Part shown: positions 7,854-16,936 of the stretch, one piece after another
Numbering within the stretch: position 1 is the stretch's first letter
Layout of the letters: each line of letters starts with the position of its first letter
Assembly (NCBI RefSeq): GCF_900112765.1
Contig: NZ_FOMZ01000005.1
Span: 110,084 to 174,083 of the forward strand
Direction: 5' to 3'
DNA from: Actinopolyspora alba
Lineage (GTDB): Bacteria > Actinomycetota > Actinomycetes > Mycobacteriales > Pseudonocardiaceae
DNA: 64,000 nt
Translations under genes and position numbers: made by a program
The notes under the pieces: generated by a model
Told to the model about the DNA's origin: nothing
The model's database searches: none
What the model saw: the letters and a program-made list of their open reading frames with translations, nothing else

Positions 7854-10088
7854 ATGAACCGAACCGAGCAAGGCGACGATCCCGACCCCGCGATCCCCGA
7901 TTCCGGAGGATCCACGGAACCTGGTGGGAACGGCCCCGGCCACGAAACGCCCACGCGAGCCGGACGCTTACGCGGCTGGTTCGCGCGACGTGATCCCGCC
8001 TGGATGATCGGGGCGCTGTCACTGCTGCTGTCGGCCTTGTTCGTGATCGTCAACCTGTCCTACAACGAGTGGCACTTCATCCCGCCGCTGGACGACTCCT
8101 ACATCCACCTGCAGTACGCGAAGCAGTTCGCCGAGGGCCACTTCCTGCGGTACAACACCGGGGACCCGGTCAGCACGGGGGCGAGCAGCCTGCTTTACAT
8201 GCTGGTTCTCGGCGGGCTGTACACGCTCGGATTCCAGGGCGCGGCGCTGCTCCCGGCCGCGATGGGGCTCGGCGCGCTGTGCATGGCGCTGACGGCGGTG
8301 TGCGTGTACCGGATCGGCCACGCGCTGGTCGACCGACGGGTCGGCGTCTGGGCTGGTCTGCTCGTGGCCACGAACGGGGTGCTGCTGTGGGGCTCGGTCA
8401 GCGGGATGGAGATCGGGCTCGTGGCGCTGCTGGTCTCGGGAACGGTGCTCTCCTACACCGTCGAGGCCCCGCGAGGCCGGTTCGTGTGGACACCGATCAT
8501 CGCCTCGCTGGCGGCGCTGAGCCGCCCGGAGGCGTTCCTGTTCGTGCTGGTGCTCAGCGTGGCGATGGCGTGGACGACGCTGCGCGGGGCGCGTGCTTCC
8601 GGCTCATCGCGGGCGGGGTCGCTCGCCCGCCTCGCCCCGCTGCTGTTACCGCTGGTGGCCTACCTCGGCCAGGTGCTGCTCTACGTGATCACCACCGGGC
8701 ACACCTCGGCGAACGGGATGCGGGCGAAATCGCTGCTGTACGAGCCGATCTTCTACCCGACAGGCTTCCTGGACGAGGTGCTGAAGCAGTTCCACCTGCT
8801 GCTGCGCGTGTTCAACGGGCTCAACAGCTTCGACTTCGTGTTCCCCGGAACGCTGCTGCTGGCCGTGGCGGGCACGATCGCGCTGCTGGTGCGGAAAACG
8901 CGGTGGACCCCGTTGGCGTGGGCGCTGGCGATCGGATACCTGCTCGTGCTGCTGGCGATCTCGACGCTGCACGCCGCCACCATTCACCACCTGCGTTACC
9001 ACCAGCCCTTCCTGCCGATACTGCTGTTGCTGGCCGTGATCGGGCTCCACGGGGTGAGCCGGCTGCTGCGCGACCGGCGCAACCGGCGGATCGTGCTGCA
9101 CGCGGGCCTGGTCACCGCGCTGCTGTTCACCGTGGCGGAAATGCCGTCCTGGGCGATCCGGTTGGGACAGCAGTCGGCGGGCATCCGGGGCCAGCAGGTC
9201 TCGTTCACCGCGTTCCTGGAGCGGGAACTGCCCCCGAACGCCGTGCTCGCGGTCAACGACGTGGGAGCACCCGCCTACCTCGGCAGTCACCGGATCGTCG
9301 ACCTCGTCGGACTGACCACCAACCGGTTCACCAGCGCCAACAACCACGGCGCGGGAAGCATCTACGAGGTGCTGCGCGACATGCCCGCCGAGCGGCGCCC
9401 CGACTACTTCGCGGTGTTCACGGAGTGGAAGGTGCACGACCTCGACCACGGTGGCGTGTTCGCGGCGGAACCGCTGGCCACGTTCCACTCCAAGTCACCG
9501 ACCTTCTCGTACCGAACGGTCGGGTCGGCCGGGGCGTGCCAGGCGTCGAAGCTCTGTGACGAGGTGGTGATCCACGAGGCCGACTGGAGTTCGCTGGGTT
9601 CCGGGGAGCGGCCGGTGGAGAGCGACGCGCCGGGGCGGATCCGCGACCACGTCAACGTGGCCGATCTGCGGAGCGAACAGCGGCACGACTACGACGTGCT
9701 GCCCGCGCACCGGGAGTTCCAGCCCTACACCGACCTGCGCACGGTGAACTCGCCGGACGGCGAGGTGGTCGACAGCGGCAGGCACGTGATCGGTGGTGAG
9801 GCCCTCACCGCCCGGAACCTGACCCCCGGTGAACCGGTCACGGTCACCGCACGCTACGCCCGCAACGAAGAGTCACCCGATCCGACGAAAATGTCGGTCT
9901 TCGCCAACGGCCGGAAGTTGCGGGACCGAACCCTGCTACCGGGTGGCGACGGTTGGCACGAGGCCACGTTCACTGTTCCCGGTGAGCTGGTCACCGACTC
10001 GACGCTGCGAGTCGAGTTCCGGCCCCGCGCCGGTTACCTGGGCCCCTACCCGGACTACATGTCCTACGGCTACTGGTTCAGCCAGTGA
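7854..10088 (+). CDS. GT-C family membrane glycosyltransferase-like protein
   Basis: 744 aa. An N-terminal disordered tail (1-45) is followed by about ten hydrophobic helices (50-450). Just after the first helix is the acidic motif PPLDDSYIHLQYAKQ, typical of GT-C enzymes that use polyprenyl-phosphate sugars. A large soluble C-terminal part (about 460-744) follows, with VLAVNDVGAPAYLGSHRIVDLVGLTT and a beta-rich end. Such proteins in actinobacteria add sugars to cell-wall polymers or lipids on the outer face of the membrane. Donor and acceptor cannot be told from sequence. It is a lone gene between ribosomal clusters. Confidence 0.8.
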   Translation: MNRTEQGDDPDPAIPDSGGSTEPGGNGPGHETPTRAGRLRGWFARRDPAWMIGALSLLLSALFVIVNLSYNEWHFIPPLDDSYIHLQYAKQFAEGHFLRYNTGDPVSTGASSLLYMLVLGGLYTLGFQGAALLPAAMGLGALCMALTAVCVYRIGHALVDRRVGVWAGLLVATNGVLLWGSVSGMEIGLVALLVSGTVLSYTVEAPRGRFVWTPIIASLAALSRPEAFLFVLVLSVAMAWTTLRGARASGSSRAGSLARLAPLLLPLVAYLGQVLLYVITTGHTSANGMRAKSLLYEPIFYPTGFLDEVLKQFHLLLRVFNGLNSFDFVFPGTLLLAVAGTIALLVRKTRWTPLAWALAIGYLLVLLAISTLHAATIHHLRYHQPFLPILLLLAVIGLHGVSRLLRDRRNRRIVLHAGLVTALLFTVAEMPSWAIRLGQQSAGIRGQQVSFTAFLERELPPNAVLAVNDVGAPAYLGSHRIVDLVGLTTNRFTSANNHGAGSIYEVLRDMPAERRPDYFAVFTEWKVHDLDHGGVFAAEPLATFHSKSPTFSYRTVGSAGACQASKLCDEVVIHEADWSSLGSGERPVESDAPGRIRDHVNVADLRSEQRHDYDVLPAHREFQPYTDLRTVNSPDGEVVDSGRHVIGGEALTARNLTPGEPVTVTARYARNEESPDPTKMSVFANGRKLRDRTLLPGGDGWHEATFTVPGELVTDSTLRVEFRPRAGYLGPYPDYMSYGYWFSQ

Positions 10089-10210
10089 CACGTCGAGCCC
10101 GGTGGATTCGGCCGCTGGAATCGGATCCGGCCTGCTCAGGGCCGGTCCGAACGGCGCACGGGTAGAACCGGACCACCCGGGAAACGAATCGGGCCGCCGC
10201 GAAAACGAAC

Positions 10211-10239
10211 CGGGCCACCCCTCGGCGAGGGGTGGCCCG
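10211..10239. terminator. Bidirectional hairpin terminator
   Basis: A perfect 13-bp stem (CGGGCCACCCCTC / GAGGGGTGGCCCG) with a 3-base loop lies between two convergent genes. On the minus side it is followed by a T-rich stretch, so it most clearly serves rplA. Confidence 0.85.
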
Positions 10240-10294
10240 GTCGCGGATCACACGCTGAAGTCCCCGCGGCCCGAACGGCCGCGGGAACGGGCGG

Positions 10295-11011
10295 TCATGC
10301 CGCCGCTGTCTCGAGCATGTTGCGGGTCCGGTTCGCGTCCACCGCGATACCCGGGCCCATCGTGGTGGTGAAGCTGACCTTCTTGAGGTAGCGGCCCTTG
10401 GAGGTGGCGGGCTTGGAACGCAGCACCTCGTCCAGCGCGGTGGCGTAGTTCTCCAGCAGTGCCTCCGTGGAGAACGAGGCCTTGCCGATGACGAAGTGCA
10501 GGTTGGCCTGCTTGTCCACCCGGAAGCTGATCTTGCCGCCCTTGATGTCCTGCACGGCCTTGGCGATGTTCGGCGTCACCGTGCCGGTCTTCGGGTTGGG
10601 CATCAGGCCACGCGGGCCCAGCACGCGGGCGATCTTGCCGACCTTGGCCATCTGGTCCGGGGTGGCCACGGCCGCGTCGAAATCGAGCCAGCCGCCCTGG
10701 ATACGCTCGATCAAGTCGTCGGAGCCGACAGCGTCGGCACCGGCGGACTCGGCCTCAGCGGCCTTGTCGCCGGAGGTGAAGACGACGACGCGGGCCGTCT
10801 TGCCGGTACCGTGCGGCAGGTTCACGGTCCCGCGGACCATCTGGTCCGCCTTGCGCGGATCGACGCCGAGCCGCAGGGCCACCTCGACGGTGGGGTCCAT
10901 CTTGGTCTTGGCGGTCTTCTTCGCCAGCTCGACAGCTTCCTTCGGGGAGTAGATCCGGTTGCGGTCAACCAGTTCGGCTGCCTGCTGGTATGCCTTGCTG
11001 CGCTTTGCCAT
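10295..11011 (-). CDS. rplA: 50S ribosomal protein L1
   Basis: 238 aa, normal length. It starts [17 protein letters not shown]. The L1 signature region includes [20 protein letters not shown] and [15 protein letters not shown]. It binds 23S rRNA at the L1 stalk and helps tRNA leave the E site; in many bacteria it also represses rplKA translation. It is the last gene of the secE-nusG-rplK-rplA series, 115 bp after rplK. Confidence 0.98.
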   Translation of the reverse strand: MAKRSKAYQQAAELVDRNRIYSPKEAVELAKKTAKTKMDPTVEVALRLGVDPRKADQMVRGTVNLPHGTGKTARVVVFTSGDKAAEAESAGADAVGSDDLIERIQGGWLDFDAAVATPDQMAKVGKIARVLGPRGLMPNPKTGTVTPNIAKAVQDIKGGKISFRVDKQANLHFVIGKASFSTEALLENYATALDEVLRSKPATSKGRYLKKVSFTTTMGPGIAVDANRTRNMLETAAA

Positions 11012-11126
11012 GTCTGTTCCTGTTCAACGGATCAGTTGTGGTCGGGGCCGCGCTGCGAGCCCTCCCACACTTTCGGTGGATCAAGGGGTACGACCCCGGC
11101 ACGGGGCCGGGCCGCACGGAGCGCCG

Positions 11127-11561
11127 TCAGTCCTGGATGCGAAGACCCATGGAACGGGCGGTACCGGCGATGATCTTCTCGGCCTCGTCCATCGAGTTGG
11201 AGTTGAGGTCGACCCACTTGGTCTGGGCGATCTCGCGAACCTGATCGCGGGAGACCGAACCCACCTTGGTCTTGTGCGGCTCGCCACTGCCCTTCTGCAC
11301 GTTGGCTGCCTTCATCAGCAGCTTCGCGGCGGGCGGGGTCTTGAGCTTGAAGTCGAACGACCGGTCCTCGTACACGGAGATCTCGACCGGCACCACGTCA
11401 CCGCGCTGGTTCTCGGTCGCGGCGTTGTAGGCCTTGCAGAACTCCATGATGTTGACGCCGTGCTGACCCAGCGCCGGACCGACCGGCGGCGCGGGGTTGG
11501 CCTGACCGGCCGAGATCTGCAGCTTGACGATCGCTGCGAGTCGCTTCTTCTTGGGCGGCAT
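11127..11561 (-). CDS. rplK: 50S ribosomal protein L11
   Basis: 144 aa from ATG 11561 ([19 protein letters not shown]), with AGGAAGAA just upstream; the longer open frame has no ribosome site. The Pro-rich helix [20 protein letters not shown] and the C-terminal rRNA-binding half ([18 protein letters not shown]) are intact. It forms the GTPase-associated centre, the target of thiopeptides, and is needed for stringent-response activation of RelA. Confidence 0.98.
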   Translation of the reverse strand: MPPKKKRLAAIVKLQISAGQANPAPPVGPALGQHGVNIMEFCKAYNAATENQRGDVVPVEISVYEDRSFDFKLKTPPAAKLLMKAANVQKGSGEPHKTKVGSVSRDQVREIAQTKWVDLNSNSMDEAEKIIAGTARSMGLRIQD

Positions 11562-11696
11562 TTCGTTCTTCCTGTCCTCGTTACTGTGGTCCGTGCCGGG
11601 CGCGCGACGCACACCGGCACGCGCACGGGCGGTCGGCAACACCGAACCGCCCGCCGAAGAGCCGCGGCGCGCCCCTGCCGGCCACCGCGGCAACCA

Positions 11697-11718
11697 CACT
11701 CCCGAAAAACCGGGAGTG
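11697..11718 (-). terminator. Hairpin immediately after nusG
   Basis: An 8-bp perfect stem (CACTCCCG / CGGGAGTG) with a 6-base loop lies 3 bp after the nusG stop. There is no proper U-run, so it may be a weak terminator or a processing/attenuation signal between secE-nusG and rplK-rplA. Confidence 0.5.
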
Positions 11719-11720
11719 GG

Positions 11721-12569
11721 TCAGATCTTGGATACCTGGTCGAAGGACAACTCGACCGGCGTCTCGCGGCCGAAGATCGACACCAGTACCTTCAGCTTCT
11801 GGGACTCGCCGTTGACCTCGCTGATGGTGGCGGGCAGCGTCGCGAACGGCCCGTCCATCACCGTCACCGACTCGCCCTCCTCGAAGTCCACCTCGACCGC
11901 GGCGCTCTTGCCCTGCTCCGGCTTGGCGGCGGCCTTCTTGGCGGCGGTCTCCTTGGCCTCGCGCTCGGCCTGCGGAGCGAGGAACTTGAGGACTTCCTCG
12001 GTGCTCAACGGCGAAGGCTGCGAGGTCGCCCCGACGAAGCCGGTGACGCCCGGAGTGTTGCGCACGGCCGACCACGAGGCGTCGTTGAGCTCCATCCGGA
12101 CGAGGACGTAGCTGGGAAGCACCTTGCGCTGCACGAACTTGCGCTGGTTGTTCTTGATCTCGGTGACCTCTTCGGTGGGCACCTCGACCTGGAAGATGTA
12201 GTCCTCGACATCCAGCGTCTGCGCGCGGTGTTCGAGATTGTTCTTGACCTTGTTCTCGTAACCGGCGTAGGAGTGCACCACGTACCAGTCGCCCGGCGCG
12301 CGCTTGAGCATGGCGCGCAGCTCCTCGACCGGATCCGCTTCGGCTTCCTCGTCATCACTGGTCTCGGAAGCCGATGCACTGTCCCCGGATTCGGCACTGT
12401 CCTCGGAGTCGGCGGTGTCCGCGGAAGCGCCCGCCTCGGCATCTCCGCCGGAGTCCACCTCGGGACGCTCCTCGGCCGGGTCCGACGACCCCGTGGCGGA
12501 GTCCTCCGCGGTCACGGCGTCCTGCTCATCGGACAGGCCGGTCAACTCCTGGCCGTCGTAGGAGGTCAC
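11721..12569 (-). CDS. nusG: Transcription elongation/termination factor NusG
   Basis: 282 aa. Residues 1-85 are an acidic Ser/Asp/Glu-rich extension absent from E. coli NusG but common in actinobacteria. The NGN domain spans about 90-200 ([32 protein letters not shown]). The linker is Lys/Ala-rich, and the KOW domain is at about 225-282 ([23 protein letters not shown]). It binds RNA polymerase and couples transcription with Rho or the ribosome. It follows secE as in most bacteria. Confidence 0.98.
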   Translation of the reverse strand: MTSYDGQELTGLSDEQDAVTAEDSATGSSDPAEERPEVDSGGDAEAGASADTADSEDSAESGDSASASETSDDEEAEADPVEELRAMLKRAPGDWYVVHSYAGYENKVKNNLEHRAQTLDVEDYIFQVEVPTEEVTEIKNNQRKFVQRKVLPSYVLVRMELNDASWSAVRNTPGVTGFVGATSQPSPLSTEEVLKFLAPQAEREAKETAAKKAAAKPEQGKSAAVEVDFEEGESVTVMDGPFATLPATISEVNGESQKLKVLVSIFGRETPVELSFDQVSKI

Positions 12570-12665
12570 AGTGGTCTCGCTTCCTCTCGTGCGTTGCGTG
12601 CCCGGTGGATGGCATTCGCCACCGCACGAAGTCCGTGCGGGCGTCTAGCTGCCCACGGTCGGCAT

Positions 12666-13052
12666 TCAGTTGCCGAACAACTGGAGCACACCCTGCGCGA
12701 AGAGCAGATCCAGACCGGCTATGAACGCGACCATGATGCTGACGAACACCAGCACCACCGCAGTATAAGTCAATAGCTGCCTGCGCGTCGGCCAGATGAC
12801 CTTGCGGAGCTCCGCGACCACCTCTCGGAAGAAGCGGCCGATCCTGCGGAACAGCGAAACCCGTTCTCCGCGGCCGTCCCTGGCGGGAGTCGGCCTGCCC
12901 TTGGGAGCGGTCGCGTCCTTCGAATCACCACCCGTGCCCTTCCGGGCGCTGGAACGCCCGGAGGCCCGGCGGCTACGGCGTGCGGCGGCACTGGAAGGGC
13001 GGGACTCCTCGTCCCGGTTACCATCCTGGTCCTGCTCGCGGTCCTCGCTCAC
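12666..13052 (-). CDS. secE: Preprotein translocase subunit SecE
   Basis: 128 aa. The first 65 residues are a basic, disordered extension (SSAAARRSRRASGRSSARKG), as usual in high-GC Gram-positives. The SecE core follows: RFFREVVAELRKVIWPTRRQL, then one membrane helix (TAVVLVFVSIMVAFIAGLDLLF). It clamps SecY in the translocon. It lies upstream of nusG with a 96-bp gap and downstream of tRNA-Trp. Confidence 0.96.
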   Translation of the reverse strand: MSEDREQDQDGNRDEESRPSSAAARRSRRASGRSSARKGTGGDSKDATAPKGRPTPARDGRGERVSLFRRIGRFFREVVAELRKVIWPTRRQLLTYTAVVLVFVSIMVAFIAGLDLLFAQGVLQLFGN

Positions 13053-13160
13053 GCCTCCTCCTAGATGGCGCTCGTCGGACGCGTGAACTCGTCAGTGGTG
13101 GTCACCGAGACTCGCACGGCCGACACCTTCCACTTCCTCCGCTCACCGTCAACATCGACG

Positions 13161-13233
<73 letters not shown>

Positions 13234-13443
13234 CCGCGATCGGTCGTCCCGACCACATCGGTACACCCTACGTCCCGACCGACACCGCACCGTGAGCGGG
13301 TCCGGCACGATCGAACCGTGCGGGCTTCCCGAGTACGAGAGTGTACGACATCACCGAAGTGGATTTCCAACCCCGTCCCCGAATCCGACATCCTCGGTGG
13401 GCACGGTTCGTACGACGCGACACGCGTCTGCGACGATGCGGAC

Positions 13444-14679
13444 ATGGCCGCACCCGGAACACAGGCAAGCTCGACCACCGAATCCCGCGTCTCGGCCCGA
13501 GTCGGCGCGATCGCCGAATCGGCCACCCTCGCAGTGGACGCGAAGGCCAAAGCACTCAAGGCCGAGGGACGCCCGGTCATCGGATTCGGCGCCGGTGAAC
13601 CGGACTTCCCCACCCCGGAGCCGATCGTGCGCGCGGCGACGGAGGCGTGCTCCGATCCGCGCAACCACCGCTACAGCCCGGCGTCGGGACTACCCGAACT
13701 GCGTGAGGCGATCGTCACCAAGACCGCACGCGACTCGAACCACGTGATCCAGCCGAACCAGGTGCTGGTGACCAACGGCGGCAAGCAGGCCGTCTACCAG
13801 ACGTTCGCCACCCTGCTCGACCCCGGCGACGAGGTGCTGCTCCCCGCGCCGTACTGGACCACCTACCCGGAGGCCATCAGGCTGGCGGGCGGGGTCCCCG
13901 TCGAGGTCCCCACGGACGAGTCCACCGGTTACCTCGCGACGCTGGAACAGCTCGAAGCCGCTCGCACCCCGCGCACCAGGATGCTGCTGTTCAACTCGCC
14001 CTCCAACCCGACCGGGGCGATCTACCCGCCCGAGCGGGTCGCCGAGATCGGCCGGTGGGCGGTGGAGCACGATCTCTGGGTCGTCACCGACGAGATCTAC
14101 GAACACCTGGTCTACGGCGACGCCAGGCACGTCTCCATGCCGGTGGAGGTGCCGGAGCTGGCCGACAGGTGCGTGGTGCTCAACGGGGTCGCCAAGACCT
14201 ACGCGATGACCGGCTGGCGCGTCGGCTGGATGATCGGCCCGACCGACGTGATCAAGGCCGCGACCAACCTGCAGTCCCACCTGACGTCCAATGTGTCCAA
14301 CGTCTCGCAGCGGGCCGCGCTGCAGGCCGTGAGCGGACCGCTGGACGCGGTGGCCGAGATGCGCGAGGCATTCGATCGGCGCAGGCGCACCATCGTGGAG
14401 ATGCTCGGCTCGATTCCCGGTGTGAGCTGCCCGGAGCCGAAGGGCGCGTTCTACGTCTACCCGTCCGTCAAGGAACTGCTCGGCAAGGAGATACGCGGGG
14501 TCCGGCCGCGAACCAGCACCGAACTCGCCGAACTCGTCCTGGAGCAGGCCGAGGTGGCCGTGGTGCCGGGCGAGGCGTTCGGGACACCCGGCTACTTCCG
14601 GATGTCCTACGCACTCGGCGACGAGGATCTCGCCGAGGGTGTCCGCCGGATGGCCACCCTCCTCTCCGAAGCCAAGTGA
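13444..14679 (+). CDS. PLP-dependent aminotransferase, aspartate type (class I/II)
   Basis: 411 aa from ATG 13444 ([14 protein letters not shown]). Typical fold-type I pattern: [12 protein letters not shown] at about 50, [15 protein letters not shown] (PLP phosphate site), [34 protein letters not shown] with the PLP-N1 aspartate, and the Schiff-base lysine in [16 protein letters not shown]. The C-terminal substrate arginine is in YFRMSYALG. It likely interconverts aspartate/oxaloacetate with 2-oxoglutarate/glutamate. It is inserted on the plus strand between hadB and tRNA-Trp, where mycobacteria have hadC. Confidence 0.93.
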   Translation: MAAPGTQASSTTESRVSARVGAIAESATLAVDAKAKALKAEGRPVIGFGAGEPDFPTPEPIVRAATEACSDPRNHRYSPASGLPELREAIVTKTARDSNHVIQPNQVLVTNGGKQAVYQTFATLLDPGDEVLLPAPYWTTYPEAIRLAGGVPVEVPTDESTGYLATLEQLEAARTPRTRMLLFNSPSNPTGAIYPPERVAEIGRWAVEHDLWVVTDEIYEHLVYGDARHVSMPVEVPELADRCVVLNGVAKTYAMTGWRVGWMIGPTDVIKAATNLQSHLTSNVSNVSQRAALQAVSGPLDAVAEMREAFDRRRRTIVEMLGSIPGVSCPEPKGAFYVYPSVKELLGKEIRGVRPRTSTELAELVLEQAEVAVVPGEAFGTPGYFRMSYALGDEDLAEGVRRMATLLSEAK

Positions 14680-14721
14680 GGTACCGGGGTAAGCCGCTCG
14701 GTTTCCGTAGCTGGTTCAGCG

Positions 14722-14818
14722 GCGGAACCTCTGGCACGGCTCTCGCTGCGGGGAGGCCCGACATCGGGTAGCGACCTACACAACGTCGGGCCTTCCTCGC
14801 GAGAGCCCCACCGGAGAA
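14722..14818 (+). repeat. Repeat hairpin A, copy R1
   Basis: Outer arms GGCTCTCGC (14738-14746) and GCGAGAGCC (14799-14807). Inner arms GGCCCGAC (14755-14762) and GTCGGGCC (14785-14792), perfectly paired. The apical loop carries GTAGCGACCTAC. Flanks are GCGGAACCTC on the left and GGAGAACC on the right. Confidence 0.88.
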
Positions 14819-15029
14819 CCCGCGGCGGCGCCGATTGCGTAAGTGGTGGGAGCTCGGCCCGCGGGAGTGGTGGGAGGGTGGCTGATCGTCGGCTCTGTTG
14901 GCCCGGCGATTTCGTGGGAAATTGACGGAGCCCGGGCCCGCCCGCTGCTCGGGGGTGTCAATTTCTCGCGAAATCGCCCCCGAAGACCCCCATCGGGAAG
15001 CGAACACGAGCGACGCCGCGCGGGTGTCC

Positions 15030-15130
15030 CCGGTGCGTGAGTCGGATGCATTGCAAGGCCGGGCCGCTCGCCGCGTAGGTCGCTACTCAAGAGCCGGCCT
15101 AACGAAGCAAGGCGCCGACTCACGTACCGG
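15030..15130. repeat. Repeat hairpin C, copy R1 (101 bp)
   Basis: Outer 16-bp stem CCGGTGCGTGAGTCGG / CCGACTCACGTACCGG with one G-T wobble. An inner GGCCGG/CCGGCC stem follows, with the core GTAGGTCGCTAC in the loop. It is nearly identical to 38550-38650. Confidence 0.88.
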
Positions 15131-15156
15131 CTAACCGACCACCGCGCCAGAGCGGG

Positions 15157-15576
15157 TCACAGCCTCACCAAGGCGTAGGCGCCGCCGAGCACACCTTGGT
15201 CGGCGCACTTGGCGGTTATGTTGATCTTCGCGGTGCCGTCCTCGCCCACGTCGGCGACCTTGCCGGAGAGCTCAACCGTGGCCCCCTGCCCGTCGTCGGG
15301 AACCTCGACCGGGCGAGTGAACCGAACACCGTGCTCGATGATCCGCCCGGGATCGCCCAACCAGTCGGTGACCAACTTGGTGGCCAGCGCCATGGTGAGC
15401 ATGCCGTGCGCGATCACCTCCGGAAGACCTACTTCACGGGCGAACGAGTCGCTGTGGTGAATCGGGTTGAAGTCCCCCGACGCCCCCGCGTACCGCACCA
15501 GATCCGTCCTGGTGATCGAAACGCTGGACTCGGGCAGCCGGTCGCCCTTCGCGACCGGCGACAGCGTCGTCGTCAC
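15157..15576 (-). CDS. hadB: (3R)-hydroxyacyl-ACP dehydratase subunit HadB-like (MaoC)
   Basis: 139 aa. The GTG start overlaps the hadA stop (GTGA), with GGAGGGA upstream inside hadA. A hot-dog fold MaoC domain shows the catalytic motif YAGASGDFNPIHHSDSFAREVGLP (Asp and His) and the downstream HGMLTMALATKL. In mycobacteria HadB is the catalytic partner of HadA in FAS-II. The Pseudonocardiales generally lack mycolates, so here the pair may act in another long-chain acyl pathway. Confidence 0.93.
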   Translation of the reverse strand: MTTTLSPVAKGDRLPESSVSITRTDLVRYAGASGDFNPIHHSDSFAREVGLPEVIAHGMLTMALATKLVTDWLGDPGRIIEHGVRFTRPVEVPDDGQGATVELSGKVADVGEDGTAKINITAKCADQGVLGGAYALVRL

Positions 15577-16037
15577 GCCTGATCTCCCTCCTCGGCCGTG
15601 CCACGAGCCACCAGCGTGGACGTGGCGGTACACACCGGCTCCCCCTCGGCCGTGCCGATCTCGGCACGCACGGTGAGAAAGTCGTTGCCCGCACGTGCCT
15701 TGATGTCGTCCACATGGGCCACGGCCACCAGCACGTCCCCGGCACGGATCGGCCGGTGGTGCCGGAACGCCTGGTGCCCGTGCACGACGCGGCTGTAGTC
15801 CAGCCCCAGCTGCTCGTCCTCGACCACGGCTTCCTGCGCCAGCACGGACAGCCGCATCGCGAACGTGGGCGGAGCGATCACGTCCGGGTAACCGGCGGCC
15901 TTGGCGGCCTCGGTGTCGCGGTACAGCGGCGAATCGTCCTTGATCGCCTCCGCGAATTCGCGAATCTTCTCCCGCCCGACCTCGTAGGGGTCGCTGGGCG
16001 GGTACTCACGTCCGATGAATCCTTCGTCGAGCGGCAC
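15573..16037 (-). CDS. hadA: (3R)-hydroxyacyl-ACP dehydratase subunit HadA-like
   Basis: 154 aa from the GTG at 16037 (PLDEGFIGREYPPSDPYEVGREK); the ribosome site is weak. A FAS1/MaoC N-terminal-type hot-dog domain spans the protein (IREFAEAIKDDSPLYRD, PDVIAPPTFAMRLS, LDYSRVVHGHQAFRHHRPI). HadA has no catalytic dyad and binds substrate in the HadAB heterodimer. It is translationally coupled to hadB. The hairpin at 16066 separates it from rpmG, so hadAB may have its own promoter or depend on read-through. Confidence 0.93.
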   Translation of the reverse strand: MPLDEGFIGREYPPSDPYEVGREKIREFAEAIKDDSPLYRDTEAAKAAGYPDVIAPPTFAMRLSVLAQEAVVEDEQLGLDYSRVVHGHQAFRHHRPIRAGDVLVAVAHVDDIKARAGNDFLTVRAEIGTAEGEPVCTATSTLVARGTAEEGDQA

Positions 16038-16065
16038 AACCCGCAGGTTACCGCAGCACGAAAAG

Positions 16066-16097
16066 AAACCCGCCCCGGCGGGAGCCGGAGCGGGTTT
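16066..16097 (-). terminator. Intrinsic terminator between rpmG and hadA
   Basis: A 14-bp stem (AAACCCGCTCCGGC with GCCGGGGCGGGTTT, one wobble) followed on the minus strand by a CTTTTC run. It lies 29 bp before the hadA start. Confidence 0.8.
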
Positions 16098-16240
16098 CCC
16101 GAGTCCTCTCGACCCCTGGTCGAGACGCCCGATCACCGAAGCGGTCAGGAGGATTTCCGAGAAGGTCGTCGACCCGGGCACTTCGCAGCCGAGTCCGGCC
16201 GAGTGGTTCCGGGGACACCGTTCCGCGAGCGATCCCGGCC

Positions 16241-16258
16241 CGAACCCCGAAGGGTTCG
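16241..16258 (-). terminator. Small UUCG hairpin after rpmG
   Basis: Perfect 7-bp stem CGAACCC/GGGTTCG around TTCG (minus strand), 9 bp past the rpmG stop. There is no U-run; it is more likely an RNA 3'-end stabiliser than a strong terminator. Confidence 0.4.
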
Positions 16259-16266
16259 GCGAGAAC

Positions 16267-16437
16267 TCAGCGGGTCTCCTTGTGCTCGCGGTGAGTATTG
16301 CAACGCGGGCAGTGCTTCTTCAGCGACATGCGATCCGGGTCGTTGCGACGGTTCTTCTTGGTGATGTAGTTGCGCTCCTTGCACTCTTCACACGCAAGAG
16401 TGATCTTGGGGCGAATATCGGTGGGCGTCTTAGCCAC
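16267..16437 (-). CDS. rpmG: 50S ribosomal protein L33
   Basis: 56 aa from a GTG at 16437: [18 protein letters not shown] and so on, ending THREHKETR. It has two CxxC pairs (CEEC, CPRC), so it is the zinc-binding form of L33. It is placed after tRNA-Thr and tRNA-Met and before hadA, as in mycobacterial rpmG2. A zinc-free paralogue is expected elsewhere if the organism has Zur control. Confidence 0.96.
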   Translation of the reverse strand: MAKTPTDIRPKITLACEECKERNYITKKNRRNDPDRMSLKKHCPRCNTHREHKETR

Positions 16438-16537
16438 GGGGAGACCTCTCTCTCGTGTCTGGAACCGGACGAGGCTGCCGTCCGGTTCACTCCACGTGTA
16501 TACCGCCCCGGGCCGGGCGGCATCTCAGCCGCAGGAG

Positions 16538-16609
16538 TAGCGGTGGCCGGATTCGAACCGGCGACACAACGATTATGAGCCGTTTGCTCTGCCCCTGAGC
16601 TACACCGCC
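16538..16609 (-). tRNA. tRNA-Met (CAT), elongator type
   Basis: 72 nt: acceptor GGCGGTG/CACCGCT (G-U at position 1), anticodon stem AACGG/TCGTT with loop CTCATAA, T-arm GCCGGTTCGAATCCGGC. It lacks the three G-C anticodon-stem pairs of an initiator, so it is read as elongator. Position between tRNA-Thr and rpmG is conserved in actinobacteria. Confidence 0.93.
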
Positions 16610-16691
16610 TCGCGGACATCCGCTGGTACACAGTACCTTCACAAGACAGCCGCAGCACCCAGTTTAACCGAGTGCCGCGGCCATCCCACAG

Positions 16692-16764
16692 AGCCCCAAT
16701 ACGGACTCGAACCGTAGACCTTCGCCTTACCATGGCGACGCTCTGCCGACTGAGCTATTGGGGC
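16692..16764 (-). tRNA. tRNA-Thr (GGT)
   Basis: 73 nt: acceptor GCCCCAA/TTGGGGC, anticodon stem TCGCC/GGCGA with loop ATGGTAA, T-loop TTCGAGT. First gene of the Thr-Met-rpmG cluster. Confidence 0.96.
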
Positions 16765-16936
16765 GTGCCCTCGCGGAGCGATTACTACTCTACACAACAT
16801 CCGCACCGCCGCCGCACCGGGGGTGGTTTTTGGTATATCCGCAGGTCAACAACGCTCTCGACGCCTCGGGGTGAACTCACCGCACGGCTGGGAAACACCG
16901 ACCGAACGTTCGGACAGCTCATCCGGAGGAACCCGA

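Larger units (their letters stand above)
14711..15130. repeat. Dispersed repeat locus R1 (modules A+, B, B, C)
   Basis: Non-coding region between convergent aminotransferase and hadB genes. From left to right it holds hairpin A (14722-14818), a linker with repeated GTGGTGGGAG blocks, two 18-bp palindromes (14907-14924 with spacer GTGG, and 14959-14976 with spacer TCGC), then hairpin C (15030-15130). Related loci are at 21.5, 38.3, 42.5 and 63.9 kb. Confidence 0.9.

Noticed and set aside
8069..9559. 496-codon frame overlapping the GT-C gene
   Set aside because: Same-strand wrong-frame shadow, Arg/Gly-rich, no motifs.
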